Shown piece by piece: positions 1-12,400 of a DNA stretch of 64,000 nt (the first letter of the stretch is position 1; each line of letters opens with the position of its first letter). The translations under genes and the position numbers were made by a program. Origin of the DNA: Typha latifolia (taxonomy: Eukaryota; Streptophyta; Magnoliopsida; Poales; Typhaceae); the NCBI GenBank assembly GCA_019914945.1, contig CM034104.1:13566046-13630045 (forward strand), given 5' to 3'. The notes beneath the pieces were generated by a model. It searched no databases. It was not told the origin of the DNA and saw nothing but the letters and a program-made list of their open reading frames with translations.

Positions 1-1690
1 GGGATGGGGCTTTTCTTGATCGACTGATATATATATATTGGCATACGGTGAGTTATTTTTAAATAATAAAACTTTTTTTTTGTTAAAAAGAAAAGAAAAG
101 GAAAAGAAAAAAGAGTGAGGGATAGGAAGGGTAAAGGAAGTAGGTTGCCTTGGCATAAAGCAATCCTCACAAATTGACGCGGATTGGATAACTTTTTGAA
201 AACTTTATCACAACTAATAGGATCCTGCCACATAGGCAGATGTTATCTCCTTCCTCTCCATGCTCTTTGCATGGTTGCAGGAGATCCAAATGAGTATTAG
301 TGCCTCTGTATGCACCACGAGGGTCTTTTCCCAAGCACACACACAAATAATTATTTGCATAAATTTATATATATGTGGACGAAGAGCAACTCCCTAAGCA
401 GGTCAGAATGCTTGGCAATTGGGGATGGGGATGGGGATGGTTGGACTGAATTCGTGCAATCTAAAAGCGGTCTTTAGTCCTCTGGATACTTTGCCATTCT
501 GAACGTAGTTAATTCTAGTAGAGTTGGTAAGTATCTTCTCCATGACCAAGGAGATTATAAATTTAACTTTAACCCCAAATAATATTATAGAGAAATTATT
601 TGGTGGTCGGTGGTTGGTTGTTTGGTGGCTTGACTCGATTCGGTTGATGACTCGGTGCGGTTAGATTGGAGGAACAGCTTGACAACGCAATAGCTTAAAA
701 CAAATCTCGATAAGTTTAGTTCGGAGCAATTATTCAGTGACGCATATAGCTTCAAACCTAGGCTAGGCAGCTAAAAGCTCGGTGGAGCCTAAGCACTTTT
801 GTTTCTATCGAGGATTAACCTTTTGTCCGGCCGATAGCTCATGAATAATAAAAAAATGATAACGCAGCCATTGTAGTCAACGGTCACGGTGCAGCCACGT
901 AGGTTCCTCCTCCTTGGTCCGCTGTATTTGTGGGACCCAAAGTACGCTCTGGTGGTCAGTAATTCGGATACGAATCTGTTACTTTTTCTCTTTTTGGCAA
1001 ATTCAATACTTATTATAAATTCCAACCAGTATTTATCTAATATATTTAATACAACGAGTTTTTGACCAACCTAGCCCTCACTAAAACTTTGATTACCAAA
1101 ATAAATTATACCCAAAACAACTTAATACGAAGAAGGAGTGTTTAAAAGTGATGAGTTTTTAAGAGAAAGAAGTTAACTTAGTGCGCTGAAATGAAAATAA
1201 TTCATCTATTTATCAGACATAATAAATGAGTTTCTTTTTAAAAAAATATTATATTAAAAAGAATAATTTTATTTATAAAACTTTAAAATAAAGAGAATTC
1301 AGTCTGTCATTTAATTTTTTAAATATTTTAGATACACTTTATTAAGTTAGACAGAAAAACTAACGATTTTATTCTTAGGTACTAAAGTAAAATATATTTT
1401 TCATAAGTATTATAACTGAGGCATTAATAGAGATTGAATGCTGACAAGATCAATATATAGATTTAGTATTAATAGAGTGAGGTTTTATCACTTTTAGTTG
1501 TAGTTAAATTGCAGATAAGTTTAAACGTTTATATTTCGAGTTCGTGAGAAGGGGGCTGACATGTTTAAAATGAACTATTTAGATATTAAGTAGGGAGATA
1601 AACTGTTTTGAGTAAATAAATTAACGCCTGGTTACGGGTCACACACGAACACGGTGAATCTAACAACCCAACCAGGAGGCGATCTCAATT
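1..1690. other. AT-rich intergenic DNA upstream of the desaturase
   Basis: No coding signal was found on either strand. The stretch holds a short GGGGAT repeat at 421-440, a GC-richer block at about 590-960 that looks like old repeat DNA, and a very AT-rich block at about 1200-1420. The short open frames have no family resemblance. Confidence 0.6.
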
Positions 1691-1725
1691 CTCATGGTCG
1701 TCGTGGCCTCACCTTTAGATTCGTG

Positions 1726-1731
1726 TATAAA
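1726..1731 (+). promoter_or_regulatory. Probable TATA box of the omega-3 desaturase gene
   Basis: TATAAA lies about 270 bases before the desaturase ATG. It is followed by a purine-rich run (about 1777-1840) and a CT-rich stretch (about 1850-1905) typical of a plant 5' leader. The expected transcription start is near 1755-1760, giving a leader of about 240 bases. The assignment rests on motif and position only. Confidence 0.5.
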
Positions 1732-1996
1732 TCTCCGAACCTAATCCACCTCGCACACCAGGAAACGTCTTGAGAAATAAGAGGGGGGAAGAGAGAGAGA
1801 GAAGAGGACCGAAAGGAGAGGCCCTGAGGAGAGAAGGGCGAACTACCTCTAGATTCTAATCTCTTCTCCTCCCCTGTTCTCCTCCTCTTCTTTCATTTCT
1901 CTAAAACCCTATTGGTAACATCCCTAAGTAGGGAAGGAGGAGAAGAAGAGAGGTGAAAGGCGCCGCCTTTGGGATAAAGGAGCTTCCTTTGTTACA

Positions 1997-4140
1997 ATGG
2001 CGAGTTGGGTCCTCTCCGAACGCTGTGGGTTGAGGCCTCTCCCGGCGATTCCTCCTCGCGTACCCAACTCGCGATTTCAACAACCCATTAGCGTGAACCC
2101 CTCAAAGAAGAGGATTCTACCCTGCAAGCCAATTGGCTTTGGTGTTCGAGCGATTCAGAGGGACTGGAAGCTCCGTGTGAGCGCGCCATTGAGCGTGGCG
2201 CCGTTCGAAGAGGAGGCGGAAACTAAGAATTGGATCAACGGGGATGAGGAGGACGAGTTTGATCCTGGGATGCCGCCGCCTTTTGGGTTGGCGGAGATCC
2301 GAGCGGCTATTCCGAAGCGTTGCTGGGTTAAAGATCCATGGAGATCTATGAGTTATGTGGCTAGAGATGTGCTTGTGGTTCTCGGTCTGGCGGCGGCCGC
2401 TGCCTATATTAATAGTTGGGTAGTGTGGCCGCTTTATTGGATTGCACAGGGAACGATGTTTTGGGCTCTATTTGTGCTTGGCCATGACTGGTACATATAA
2501 ATTTGTTCAGGAATCAAGCTTTGTTTTTTTATTTGCTCTTTTTCTCTGTCTTCTGAATTGAAAATTGAAACTTTTGCAGTGGGCATGGAAGCTTTTCCAA
2601 TGATCCAAAGTTGAACAGTGTAGTCGGGCATTTGCTCCATTCTTCTATTCTTGTCCCTTATCATGGATGGTATGTTCCCCTCTTCTTCATTGGAAGTAGA
2701 TGTCCTTCTTTTTTCAGTGTTCAATTGGTGATGAAGATAATGCCTGTTCTTGTAGGAGGATTAGCCATAGGACTCATCACCAGAACCATGGCCACGTCGA
2801 GAACGATGAATCATGGCACCCGGTTAGTAGATTGCTCCTCGTCATCTTCGATAATATTTGATAGATTCTTCGAACAACTCAGTTGATGGGTTTCTTCTTC
2901 TTGTTTTTGTTGGCAGCTACCAGAGAAGATATTTAGGAGTTTGGATACGGTAACTAGGAAGCTACGATTCACCTTGCCTTTCCCAATGCTTGCTTACCCT
3001 TTCTACCTGGTATGCATCTAAAGTCCAAGAAGGTGAATTATGAGTACTAATTATTTGCTTTAGCTTTACTTTCTGCTATAATTTCTGCAGTGGAGTAGGA
3101 GTCCAGGGAAGAAAGGTTCACACTTCCACCCAGGTAGTGATTTATTTCTTCCAAATGAGAAGAAGGATGTGATAACATCAACTGCATGCTGGACGACGAT
3201 GGTGGCACTGCTTGCAGGTTTAAGTTTTGTTATAGGCCCTCTTCAGATCCTTAAGCTTTACGTAATACCATACTGGGTATGTTTGTGTTCCTCTTCTCAT
3301 CATAGTCAGAATCACTAGTATAGTCTTCTGGTTGAGGATTTTGAAAATGTTTGTGGTCGTGTGCAGATCTTTGTTATGTGGTTGGATTGTGTGACATACT
3401 TGCATCATCATGGACACGAAGACAAACTGCCCTGGTATCGTGGAAAGGTATAAGCTCAGATGCATGAGTTGAATTATGAATCTAGCAATTCTAGATTCAT
3501 ATTAGTCCCTTATTTGTTCAGAAATTGACATCTTCTCTAGTTACTATATGATGCAAGTACCTATATATTTGCTCATTATTAATTTATGTTCCTGGAGGGG
3601 TAAGGCAAGCACTAGAACATAAAAGCATTCTTTTGTTATCCCTGTTTTGTCAAACTTTACGTAAATGTCTCAAATTTCAAGGTGGACTTTTGTCTGAATT
3701 TGCACTTGCTCTTTTAGGAATGGAGTTATCTAAGAGGAGGTTTGACTACACTTGATCGTGATTATGGATGGATAAACAACGTTCACCATGATATCGGGAC
3801 TCATGTGATACATCACCTCTTTCCACAAATACCACATTACCATCTAGTCGAAGCAGTAAGTAGCCCTTGTATCCTTATTCCTTTGTTCTGCATAACATCT
3901 GAACATGTCTTGCTTTTTCTAAAGCTAACAAATCTTTTATCAAATTACCAGACTGAGGCTGCAAAACCAGTGCTTGGCAAGTACTACAAACAACCAGATA
4001 AATCTGCACCTTTCCCATTTCACTTATTTGGGGTCCTAGTGAGGAGTTTAAAACGCGATCATTATGTTAGTGACACTGGAGATATCATCTACTATCAAAC
4101 CGACCCCCAATTGAGTGGTGCTTCACAGATTAAGTCATAG
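1997..4140 (+). CDS. FAD7: Plastid omega-3 fatty acid desaturase (FAD7/FAD8 type), 8 exons
   Basis: This enzyme converts 16:2/18:2 to 16:3/18:3 acyl groups on plastid membrane lipids, using ferredoxin as electron donor (family knowledge). Read exons: 1997-2490, 2580-2669, 2756-2822, 2917-3009, 3091-3276, 3367-3447, 3718-3855, 3952-4140. They join in frame to 445 residues, close to the Arabidopsis FAD7 length, and the exon sizes (90, 67, 93, 186, 81, 138) are those usual for the family. All three di-iron histidine boxes are intact: HDCGH at about 163-167, HRTHH at about 199-203 and HVIHH at about 366-370. The first 65 or so residues are Ser/Arg/Pro-rich with few acidic residues, as in a chloroplast transit peptide, which separates it from the shorter ER enzyme FAD3. 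FAD7 and FAD8 cannot be told apart here. It converges on the Alfin-like gene downstream. Confidence 0.96.
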
Positions 4141-5897
4141 TGAAGCTTATATTCTATACAATTGCACTGAAGTCTGCTGATTCTGAATTGATCCAACCCT
4201 GTGAAAATTATAAAGCCGGACTTCTGCTGCAGCAACTCATTCTTTCTCCTTCCTTTCCAATGGAAGAGATGAAATATGCTTTCTTTGGATGCCAATCTGA
4301 TATGATTTTAGAATGCAAGATTGTAATCTGTTATGCTTGAAAGAGCAGTCTTCTCCGGCATAATGTACTACGATTCTTTTAGCTCGAAGTAAGAGAAGAG
4401 TAAAAGAACAAAATTAGTTTTTACAATCTTTCTTTACCTGTTTGCTCTGGCCTGTGGAGAATGTTTGAGCTTGGTAAATTTACAAGGTTGTTAAATAGAG
4501 CAATTGCGTACCTCTTGTGATAAGTCATCCAGATAATGTAATTATGCTATCAGATGCAATAGGAACCATCTTTTTCATACAATGCTCTAGTGTGGCTAGG
4601 AATAATCTTAGTGCATGTGGTGCAGCTGCATTATTGTTGACCTAGCTTGGTGGATACTAATTGCATACGAATGCTCATTTCCTGAATACTATTTGCTACT
4701 AACCTCTAGTGAATGTTACCTGTCAAAGTGGTCAATTTGTTGATGTGATGGGTGATTGCCTCTTCAAGACTTTAACTTCCTGGGCTGGTAAACTGTCTTC
4801 TGTTTCAAATAATTAGGCTTATTCTTAATCAACGATGATATCAATTGAAAACCCAAGACTTCAATGTGGAGATATTTGAATTAGATACTAATAAGTGATC
4901 ATTTTAATCTGAGTATGCTTGACATACAACTGACCATGAAAAGAGTAACCTATATCAGCTTCATTCAAATACACTTACCTTATGCAGCTTAATTGTCAGA
5001 CATCAAACCTTCCATCCTTTTATTCATGCATCTCTTCTTTCCTTATATCTGGCTTCTAGTCCAAGCAACAAGAATCAAAAAACTTTTGTGACCACTTGCA
5101 AGTTGAGGCTATAAAGATTTTCTAGCAGCTTAGGAGGATGAAGCAATACTTCCTTTTCATAGTTTACTGCTATAGATGGCAAAGTAGCTATCACAATAGT
5201 ATCTCATAGGCATTTTCCCCCAAAATAGCTCATAGGTAAAACACCATCAAATAATGTGAAAAAAAAAGCCTGAAAAGCGAGATGTGTTCCTTTGAAATGT
5301 CATGCAACAGGTATTATCTTCTCAACTTCGTTTAATCCAAAGATCTGTTTGGAAACTTCCTAGCTCATAAAAATCCAACAAATCTTAGCAAACTGAGCAA
5401 TCGAAAATGAAAATTTGCTAATTCTAGTAGCACTCACAAAGCATAAACAAGAGAGAAGGCTAGAACTAAAACAAGAATCACTCGTAATGTCTTTATGCCA
5501 TGCGTTTACAATCCCTTACCTTGTGCTTAAATTGGTGCCCTGGACCTATTACAGTAATCATAAAAATTTCCATGGAACTCATGGACCCTTCAAGCTTCCT
5601 GCGATCTGAAAATGGATGGTTTGTATAAATGAAAAGCCAACAAATTTCCCCAACAGTTTACTCCAACGGAAAGAATGAGTACTTTGATGCTGAGAACAAG
5701 TAAAACTATTCTTGCAACTGGTGCAAACTGCCAATATAGTTTGTTAAGTTATACAGCTTTTGTCATAATAGTACAACACAACTTTAAAGGCAACATTCAT
5801 CTAGAAGAGGCACCTAACTACACAGTTGACACAACATGAACAAAGTCACAAGAATGTCATCAGTAACCACCAAAGAAACATTGAAAGATAGCTGATC
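4141..5897. other. Intergenic region between convergent genes
   Basis: This region contains the 3' ends of the desaturase (+) and the Alfin-like gene (-). It is AT-rich, has no recognisable coding exon on either strand, and shows no clear repeat. Confidence 0.6.
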
Positions 5898-8507
5898 CTA
5901 CTGCCTTCCTTTCTTTGAGCTGCACCTTGGGCATTTATATTGTTTTATGCTCTCAGCTTTTGCAGGAGTTATCTTCACACACTTCCCATGGAACCACCTT
6001 TCGCACACATCACACCCGATCCAGAATTCATCTGCACTATAATTGCCACCGCAAGCCCCACAAAGGGTTTCACTGTGTTCATCGTCATCTTCACCATAGG
6101 CATCATCGACCATCTTCGTATTGCTCTTTACTTCTCCATCACTTGATCGCTGAGGAAACAAGAGTCATTTGCTACAGTAATCTGATTCTGTTAACAAAGC
6201 ATTTAATAATGTTACCTTTGTTGATAGCTTAGATTTACTTCCACTATCTATGCCTGACTTCTCTTTTGATTGCCTTCTGTTCAGTACCACTTCAAAAACA
6301 GTTGGAAGCTCATTGATCATGCTAAATAAACGTTTCCTGTTCGTTTGCAAGAGAGAGAAAGTCCAAGTTAATTTAAAGAAAGGATAACAAGATTTCTTAT
6401 AAATAAACAAAAAAGAAAGAATAACATGAGAACAAGCTATTGCTGCCCTAACAACAGCTCCTACAGTAGACCTTTCAACTAGCCAAAGGAAAAGGATAAC
6501 TAGATTAAGAAATGGATTGAACTTGGATATTTTGACCACCTCAACTATCACTCCCTATCACTTTTATTCTCTCAAGAAAAAAAAAAATTACATCCCCTAA
6601 ATAATCTAATTGTATCATATAAGCCCTCTCGTTAAGAAAATTATTAAAATTTGACTAACTAATTAGATGGATAAAAATAACCTAACTTTTTCTTTCCCTC
6701 TCCCATTAAAAGTGGAATTTGAAGGAATTAGAGAATACTAATTTCGAATTTAATATTTGAAAAATTTGTCATAGGAGCTACTAAAGGAGAAGATAGAAGG
6801 ATACAGAAGGAATACCGACACTTTTGTCTATTTATTAAGTTAGTAAAATTTTTAAGATTATTTCCATCAGATTTCTAATGAAATATTGATGGAGGGAGTT
6901 TAGTGATATAGTTAAATATAATTCCACTTTTTTAAGAGGATGTATCTTCCACTTTTTTCTTGAAAGAGTAAAAGTGATACATAGCGATAATTGAATAATT
7001 AATGAGGTCAAAATATAATTAACTCTTAAATTTATAACAATATTCAATGATTGCACAACTAGTTATCACGAGAATTTACCCATAATGTAAACCAACTAAG
7101 GAGATGATGTTCCTGCAAATACCACAAGAATCTATCCATTTCCATCTAGAGAAGACTTTAATTCTACAAAAGAACAAGCTTAAGAGACACAGTGATGTTC
7201 TGTGCATAATGACATAATGTATTTAAGAGTTATCATAAGCGTAAAGCATCTCCCCCTTAACAGAAAGGTGAAAACATGTTCAAACAACACAAACCCATTT
7301 TACCTAATGAAAGATGCACTTAAGAGTTATTATTCCCTTTTATACATCAGTACATCACATTTACTGAACTTCAGTGTTCCCAGACAAGACAATACAATAA
7401 ACAACTCCAAAAATTATATATCGTTTCAGACAAGCTCTAATCCAGCTATATTTTGAACATATTGTTGTTTAGCAGGAAGTCCTGTATCACTAGATTTGGT
7501 GAAATTCTTCAGTCACCAAACCTTAAATAACGGTTCTGATTTCCCATTTCTTACCACTGTAACCTTTAGGACCAACTGATGCGAAGAATGAAGATAAGAA
7601 AACTGAGATATTCTCAGATTCCTCAAACATAGACATAATCAAGTTAAACAGGCAAAGTTCGAAGCCATCGGTAGTAAAATCTCAATAAAACAAAATCAAA
7701 TACTGTAGGTCTTCTATAACATAGAATGGAACCATTGGTTGCCTGAACAATCCTACCAGATATGTACAGTTTCCAATCGCAATACTGACAGCGGCGCGGA
7801 TTTCGATGCAAAAAGTTTATGCTTGTGAATTTGAACTACCAAGACGAAATCTTTTCTTATCACACCAATATATTCTATAACAATCTTCATCAAATCGTGG
7901 AGTACAATAAGCAAAATCGCATCTTCGTATCTTGACACCAGATTAAGATCACAAAAGTTCAACAAAGAACCTACTTTACCCAAAAAAGATAAAAAGAAAA
8001 AAATACCTCTCATTCCGGTTCAGGGGCGCCCCGAGATAGAACGCAACGGAGAGAAGCCACGAATCACTATGCACAGCAACGAGCGAGAGCCAATCCTTTC
8101 GGTTCATCCCATCCCTCGCGAAGTTGATGCCAAGGGCCGGCTCCGGTAGCTCCGGTGGCACCTCTTCGGCCGGTAAGTTCACCTCCCACGAGTCGTTGGG
8201 GTGACCGTACAAGCACAGGTTTTCCTTATCTGCCAAAAACCCAACTGAGAAAATGCCGGAAATAACCAAATTAGCAACAAAGAGAAAGAAACTGACCTGG
8301 ATCGCACTGCGCGTAGAAGTCGTCCACATCTGAGAGGAAGCATCGAAGATATTAGTAGGAGATCGAGATTAGAGAAGGAGAAAGGGGGGAGAGTTGGGAG
8401 AGGAGACCGTGGGTCAGGGCACGGACGATTCCGGCCCGGCGGGAGCTGAAGTCCTTGAAGATTTCTTCCACGGTGCGAGGAATGGAGGAGATCGAGCCCA
8501 CTTCCAT
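5898..8507 (-). CDS. Alfin-like PHD-finger protein, 5 exons
   Basis: Alfin-like proteins are plant-specific nuclear histone readers that bind H3K4me2/3 and act in stress and developmental gene control (family knowledge). Exons in transcript order: 8507-8408, 8329-8297, 8229-8007, 6336-6216, 6149-5898. They splice in frame to 242 residues. The N-terminal Alfin domain (about residues 5-135) shows the family signature around [12 protein letters not shown] and NDLP-like [12 protein letters not shown] Ser/Lys-rich linker and an acidic DAYGEDDDE stretch follow. A complete C4HC3 PHD finger spans about 187-238, including C189/C192, C205/C208, H213, C216 and C232/C235, with the aromatic residues expected to hold trimethyl-lysine (Y196, W211). 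The start at 8507 gives the canonical [17 protein letters not shown] opening. Intron 3 (6337-8006) is long and carries an inverted-repeat element. Which numbered AL paralogue this is cannot be said. Confidence 0.95.
6527..7016. mobile_element. MITE-like inverted-repeat element in the Alfin-like intron 3
   Basis: The two ends are imperfect inverted repeats. The left arm has atattttgacc (6527-6538) and then, from 6541, a stretch resembling tcaactatcactcc and tatcacttttattctctcaag. The reverse complement of the right arm (7016 down to about 6935) reads atattttgacc, then tcaattatcgctatg, tatcacttttactctttcaag, and a shared tacatcc block. Arms are about 60-80 bases and the interior is AT-rich with no coding capacity, as in a miniature inverted-repeat transposable element. 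The exact ends and target-site duplication are unclear, so the superfamily is not assigned. Confidence 0.65.
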
Positions 8508-8689
8508 GGTGAAAGACGAGATCGGTTAGTCGAAGGAGAGGGAGACTTTGGTAATTCGAACTCTCTTTTGTTTTTTTCTTTTCCTTTCCTTTTTGGGTTT
8601 TTCCTGCTTATTATCGCCAGAAGATTTGCATAAAAAGACAGACTACTAAACGATAGATAGGTGCTGGGATGCAAAAGAAAACGAAAAGA

Positions 8690-9160
8690 AAAGGAATTTT
8701 GGTGCAAATGCTCCATTAACATCCTACTATATAAAAATATTTATTAGTTTACCTACAGATTTGTATCACTTTAAACAAAATAAAAAATAAAGAATCTAAA
8801 ATATCCGTTGTTAAAAAAAAATTATCGGCAATATAATTTTTAAGTTATTCTAAGTAATATGCATGGTCAGATAATAGAGCGTGAATAATAATAAGACAAT
8901 TTCTACGGTGTTTTGCTGGCATGATCTATTCTCAGCAGAGATATTTTTCAGGAATTATAATAAAAGCGAAAAATATAGGGTGTTTTTAATAAAGTTTTTT
9001 TTTAAAAAGAAAGATTAAAGATCCCATGAAATTGTTATAGGATCTATACCGGGTTCGGATCATTCATCCAACACGACGATATCCGTTTCCTTAGAAGTTT
9101 AGTCACGCGAGCCAACTTTTTATCGGTTCTCTCACTGCATACGACCAAAGCCAAAGCCAA
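8690..9160. other. AT-rich divergent intergenic region
   Basis: This is the part between the Alfin-like and ESP4-like starts that belongs to neither leader. It is strongly AT-rich at 8720-9030, then becomes GC-richer toward the ESP4 leader. No further gene was seen. Confidence 0.5.
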
Positions 9161-9414
9161 TTATATGTCGCCACGAAGACAAACATTTCAATTATTACTT
9201 AATCCGGAGGAATACCAGAACGTCCCCCCCACCTCTTCAAATCTAAGAAACGGGCCTTGGCCAAAACCCTTTTCCTTCCTTCTCCGATCCCTCTCCGCTT
9301 TCTCTCACACCCCGCGGTGCTCTCCACTTACGCTCACTGCCTCGCATCGCACTATTGACCCGCCCTTCAGGAACAGGATTCTCTCGTGGGATAGGAGGGA
9401 CGGTGGGAACGACG

Positions 9415-12400
9415 ATGACGGCGGCCACGACGACGACATCGAGTTGGGGCGAGCGGGCGGCGGGTTCACCCAGCGAGATCCCTTCGAAGCTGAAGCAGCT
9501 GCGGCAGTTGAAGGAAGTAATATTTCACGGCGACCCGATGCTTCTCCCCCGTTTCGTGCCCCGACTCGCCGAGTTGAAGGCCGATAAGGCCAGCCCTGTG
9601 CGGAAGCTTGTCGCCGAGTAAGCCTGCTTTCTTTTGGTTATTGAACTGTTGGGTTAGGGTAGGAGTGAATTTGTTGCCTTTACTGCTTCGAGAAAACTAT
9701 GGTGGTACTTGTTAAACTTCATAATGGTGGCACTAGAACAGTGCCTTAGGCAGCCCTTCTATATGACTTGCATCATTGGTGAATATTCTTGTAGTCCATG
9801 TAGAATGACATTTGACTAGTTGAGAATAGCAGGACAAGAAAAAGCCTTTGTGAGGTTTTTTGTTTTCGTTATTTAGTATTTGACATTTGGCATTTTGGCT
9901 AGAGCCTTTTTGAAATTATAAATGTGGAGCCTTATTTGATGTTGAGATGGATATAATGATTCTTTGACATGCCTAGGGGTAGCTTTTTATGAGGCACCTA
10001 ATAACATGGTGAATATACAGTATTCTGATACTAGGTTTGCCTCAAATAGTTGTGATGCATCAGATTCTTAAGAATTAAGCAAGAAGTAATTTTTGGTAAT
10101 TGGAGATGCATTATTTTGGCACTAATTCCTCATCTTGTATATATCGTAAAACATCTGAATTTATTCTTCCTTAATCCCAATACTTCCATAATCTTTTAAA
10201 CTTGCATGCTTTGTTATCTTCTTTTTGTTGCTTCCATTTTATCTTGTTGTGTCTATATGATTGTTCTTTTTATTTAAGGTCTTGAACGTTGCTTCGATGT
10301 AGGATGATTGGTGATATTGGAGTGAAGCATATGGAGCTTCTACCTGAAACAATACCTTGTCTTATATCCTTTTTGAATGATGAAACCCCTGCAGTCGCTC
10401 GGCAAGCCATTACAAGTGGGACTTATTTATTTCGTAGAGTATTAGAAAAGGTTGTTATTCAGGTAAAATCAACTGCATAACAGATTTTACATATTTGCAT
10501 GTGTAAGTGTTTCTTATATGGGCTGTTTTTTTTTCTTATTCTTGCTAGATAATTGTTACTAGTTCCATATGCATTTCAGTTGATTAATTTTAGGAGAACT
10601 CAAGATTTATGGATCTCTTTGTGGTATTTTCCGCTTTTCCATGAGTACTTTACATTAGGAAGTAGTAATAAATTGTTTGAGGTTGCTCCAATGAGGTCGA
10701 CAATGTTTTACAGGGCTGTCTATGATAAAGCTATGAATGCTAGGACTAAGAGCCTGTCATTGCCTTCCTTGTCTTGTTAAATGTTTATTAGTCTTATAAT
10801 TGTTTTATTTCATTTTGTTGTAATTTTATTGGTCGTTTACAAATAAGAAACAGTTAAATGCTTTGCAATATAAATGAAAAGGATTAAGATGGAGAGCTTG
10901 GTGAAATGGGTATAAATTCTTATACCTGATCCAACTGTGAAATCTTGGCCAAATAGAGAAACATTGATCAGAATGATAAAAGCCACTTTGTGTAAAGGGA
11001 ATGTGGCTGGATAATCCTTAAGAAAGGCCTTTTTTATCAGTTCCTTTCTTTTTCTATTTTTTCATGTCAGCTTTATGACTCTGCTTTGTCCATGCATGGC
11101 TATTGAATTTACATAAACTAGCTTTGTAAGTCTTTCCAGATGTATTGAGTGGAATTTGTAGTTTGGCTCCTCCTCAATGTTCTCATTGATTAGCTGTCAG
11201 CCAACATCAATTCCATCCTTCTCATCTAGTCTTGGTACTCTCATTATCTTTTCTAATAAATTATATTTTTGGGTTCACGTTTGTTTGTAGTGGTAGAAAT
11301 AAGAAATGCATTTCACATGTTATATCATTGCAGGTTCCCGATGCTTCAAATTTTATCATGGCACTATAAAATTAAGCCATTATTATGAAATGTACCTAAG
11401 GTAGTTCCAATTTACGCGTGGAAAAACTGGATGCATTTTATGTCACTTCAAACTATTGAACATGTAATTCCATTTATCAAAATTAACAAAATTAAACTTT
11501 TGACTTCTGCAGGCAGAGAAGAAGCTTAATTTTTTATTCAGATATGATATACATTATTTAGAAACAAATAATACTACACTACAACTGTCAGCTGTTTAAC
11601 TGTTCTCAATTGCATAGATATATATGAAGAATTTTTTGGATATCATACTTCATTTGTTGACCTATATTCAGGGTTTGTACTCAAGTGAAATTGATGATTC
11701 ACTAAAATTATCATGGGAGTGGATGCTTAAGTTCAAAAGTTCAGTTCTAGCTATAGCAGTCCAGGTATGCTTGTTCCTGTTCATTGACACCTCATTTGGT
11801 CTCTTTGATCTATTTGTCATCTTACAAATTGTGGTACTTCTGAGTCAGCCTAGTTGCAATGGAGTTAGATTATTGGCAATTAAGTTTGTGGAAGCAATGG
11901 TTCTTTTATATACGCCAGATCCCAACATTTCTTCAGATCCACCAAATGAAAACAATGATGGTATATGCACTCATTGACTTAGAACAATAAAGTTACATTA
12001 TCTTATTGCTATGGTGTCACTTGTATTGACTGTGTATAATTGATTCACATCTCATGACCTTCATCAATTCATCGTTGTGGACATTTTGTGATAGGATCGG
12101 AGTTTAACATATCATGGTTAAGGGGAGGTCATCCTTTGCTCAACATGGGAGATCTTGCGATGGAGGCCAGCCAGAGCTTGGGATTATTGCTTGAACAGCT
12201 TAGGCTCCCACAAGTGAAATCCCTTGGCACTTCAATGACTATTGTGTTAATTAACAGGTTGGCCTTTATATCCTTGTCACTTTCTTTCCATATTTTCTTT
12301 TAAGATCTTTCTGCCTAGGAAGGTTAATCCATTTTATTATCTGCATAATAGAAGGAAAATAGTTATTCCTTATGGAGCCTCTTTTAGAGCGTGCAATGGC

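Noticed and set aside
9355..9414. Upstream extension of the ESP4 frame
   Set aside because: The extension begins with TTG, not ATG; the first in-frame ATG is 9415.
9165..9587. 140-residue plus frame overlapping the ESP4 start
   Set aside because: It overlaps the first ESP4 exon in another frame and has no similarity; the ESP4 frame continues into conserved HEAT sequence.
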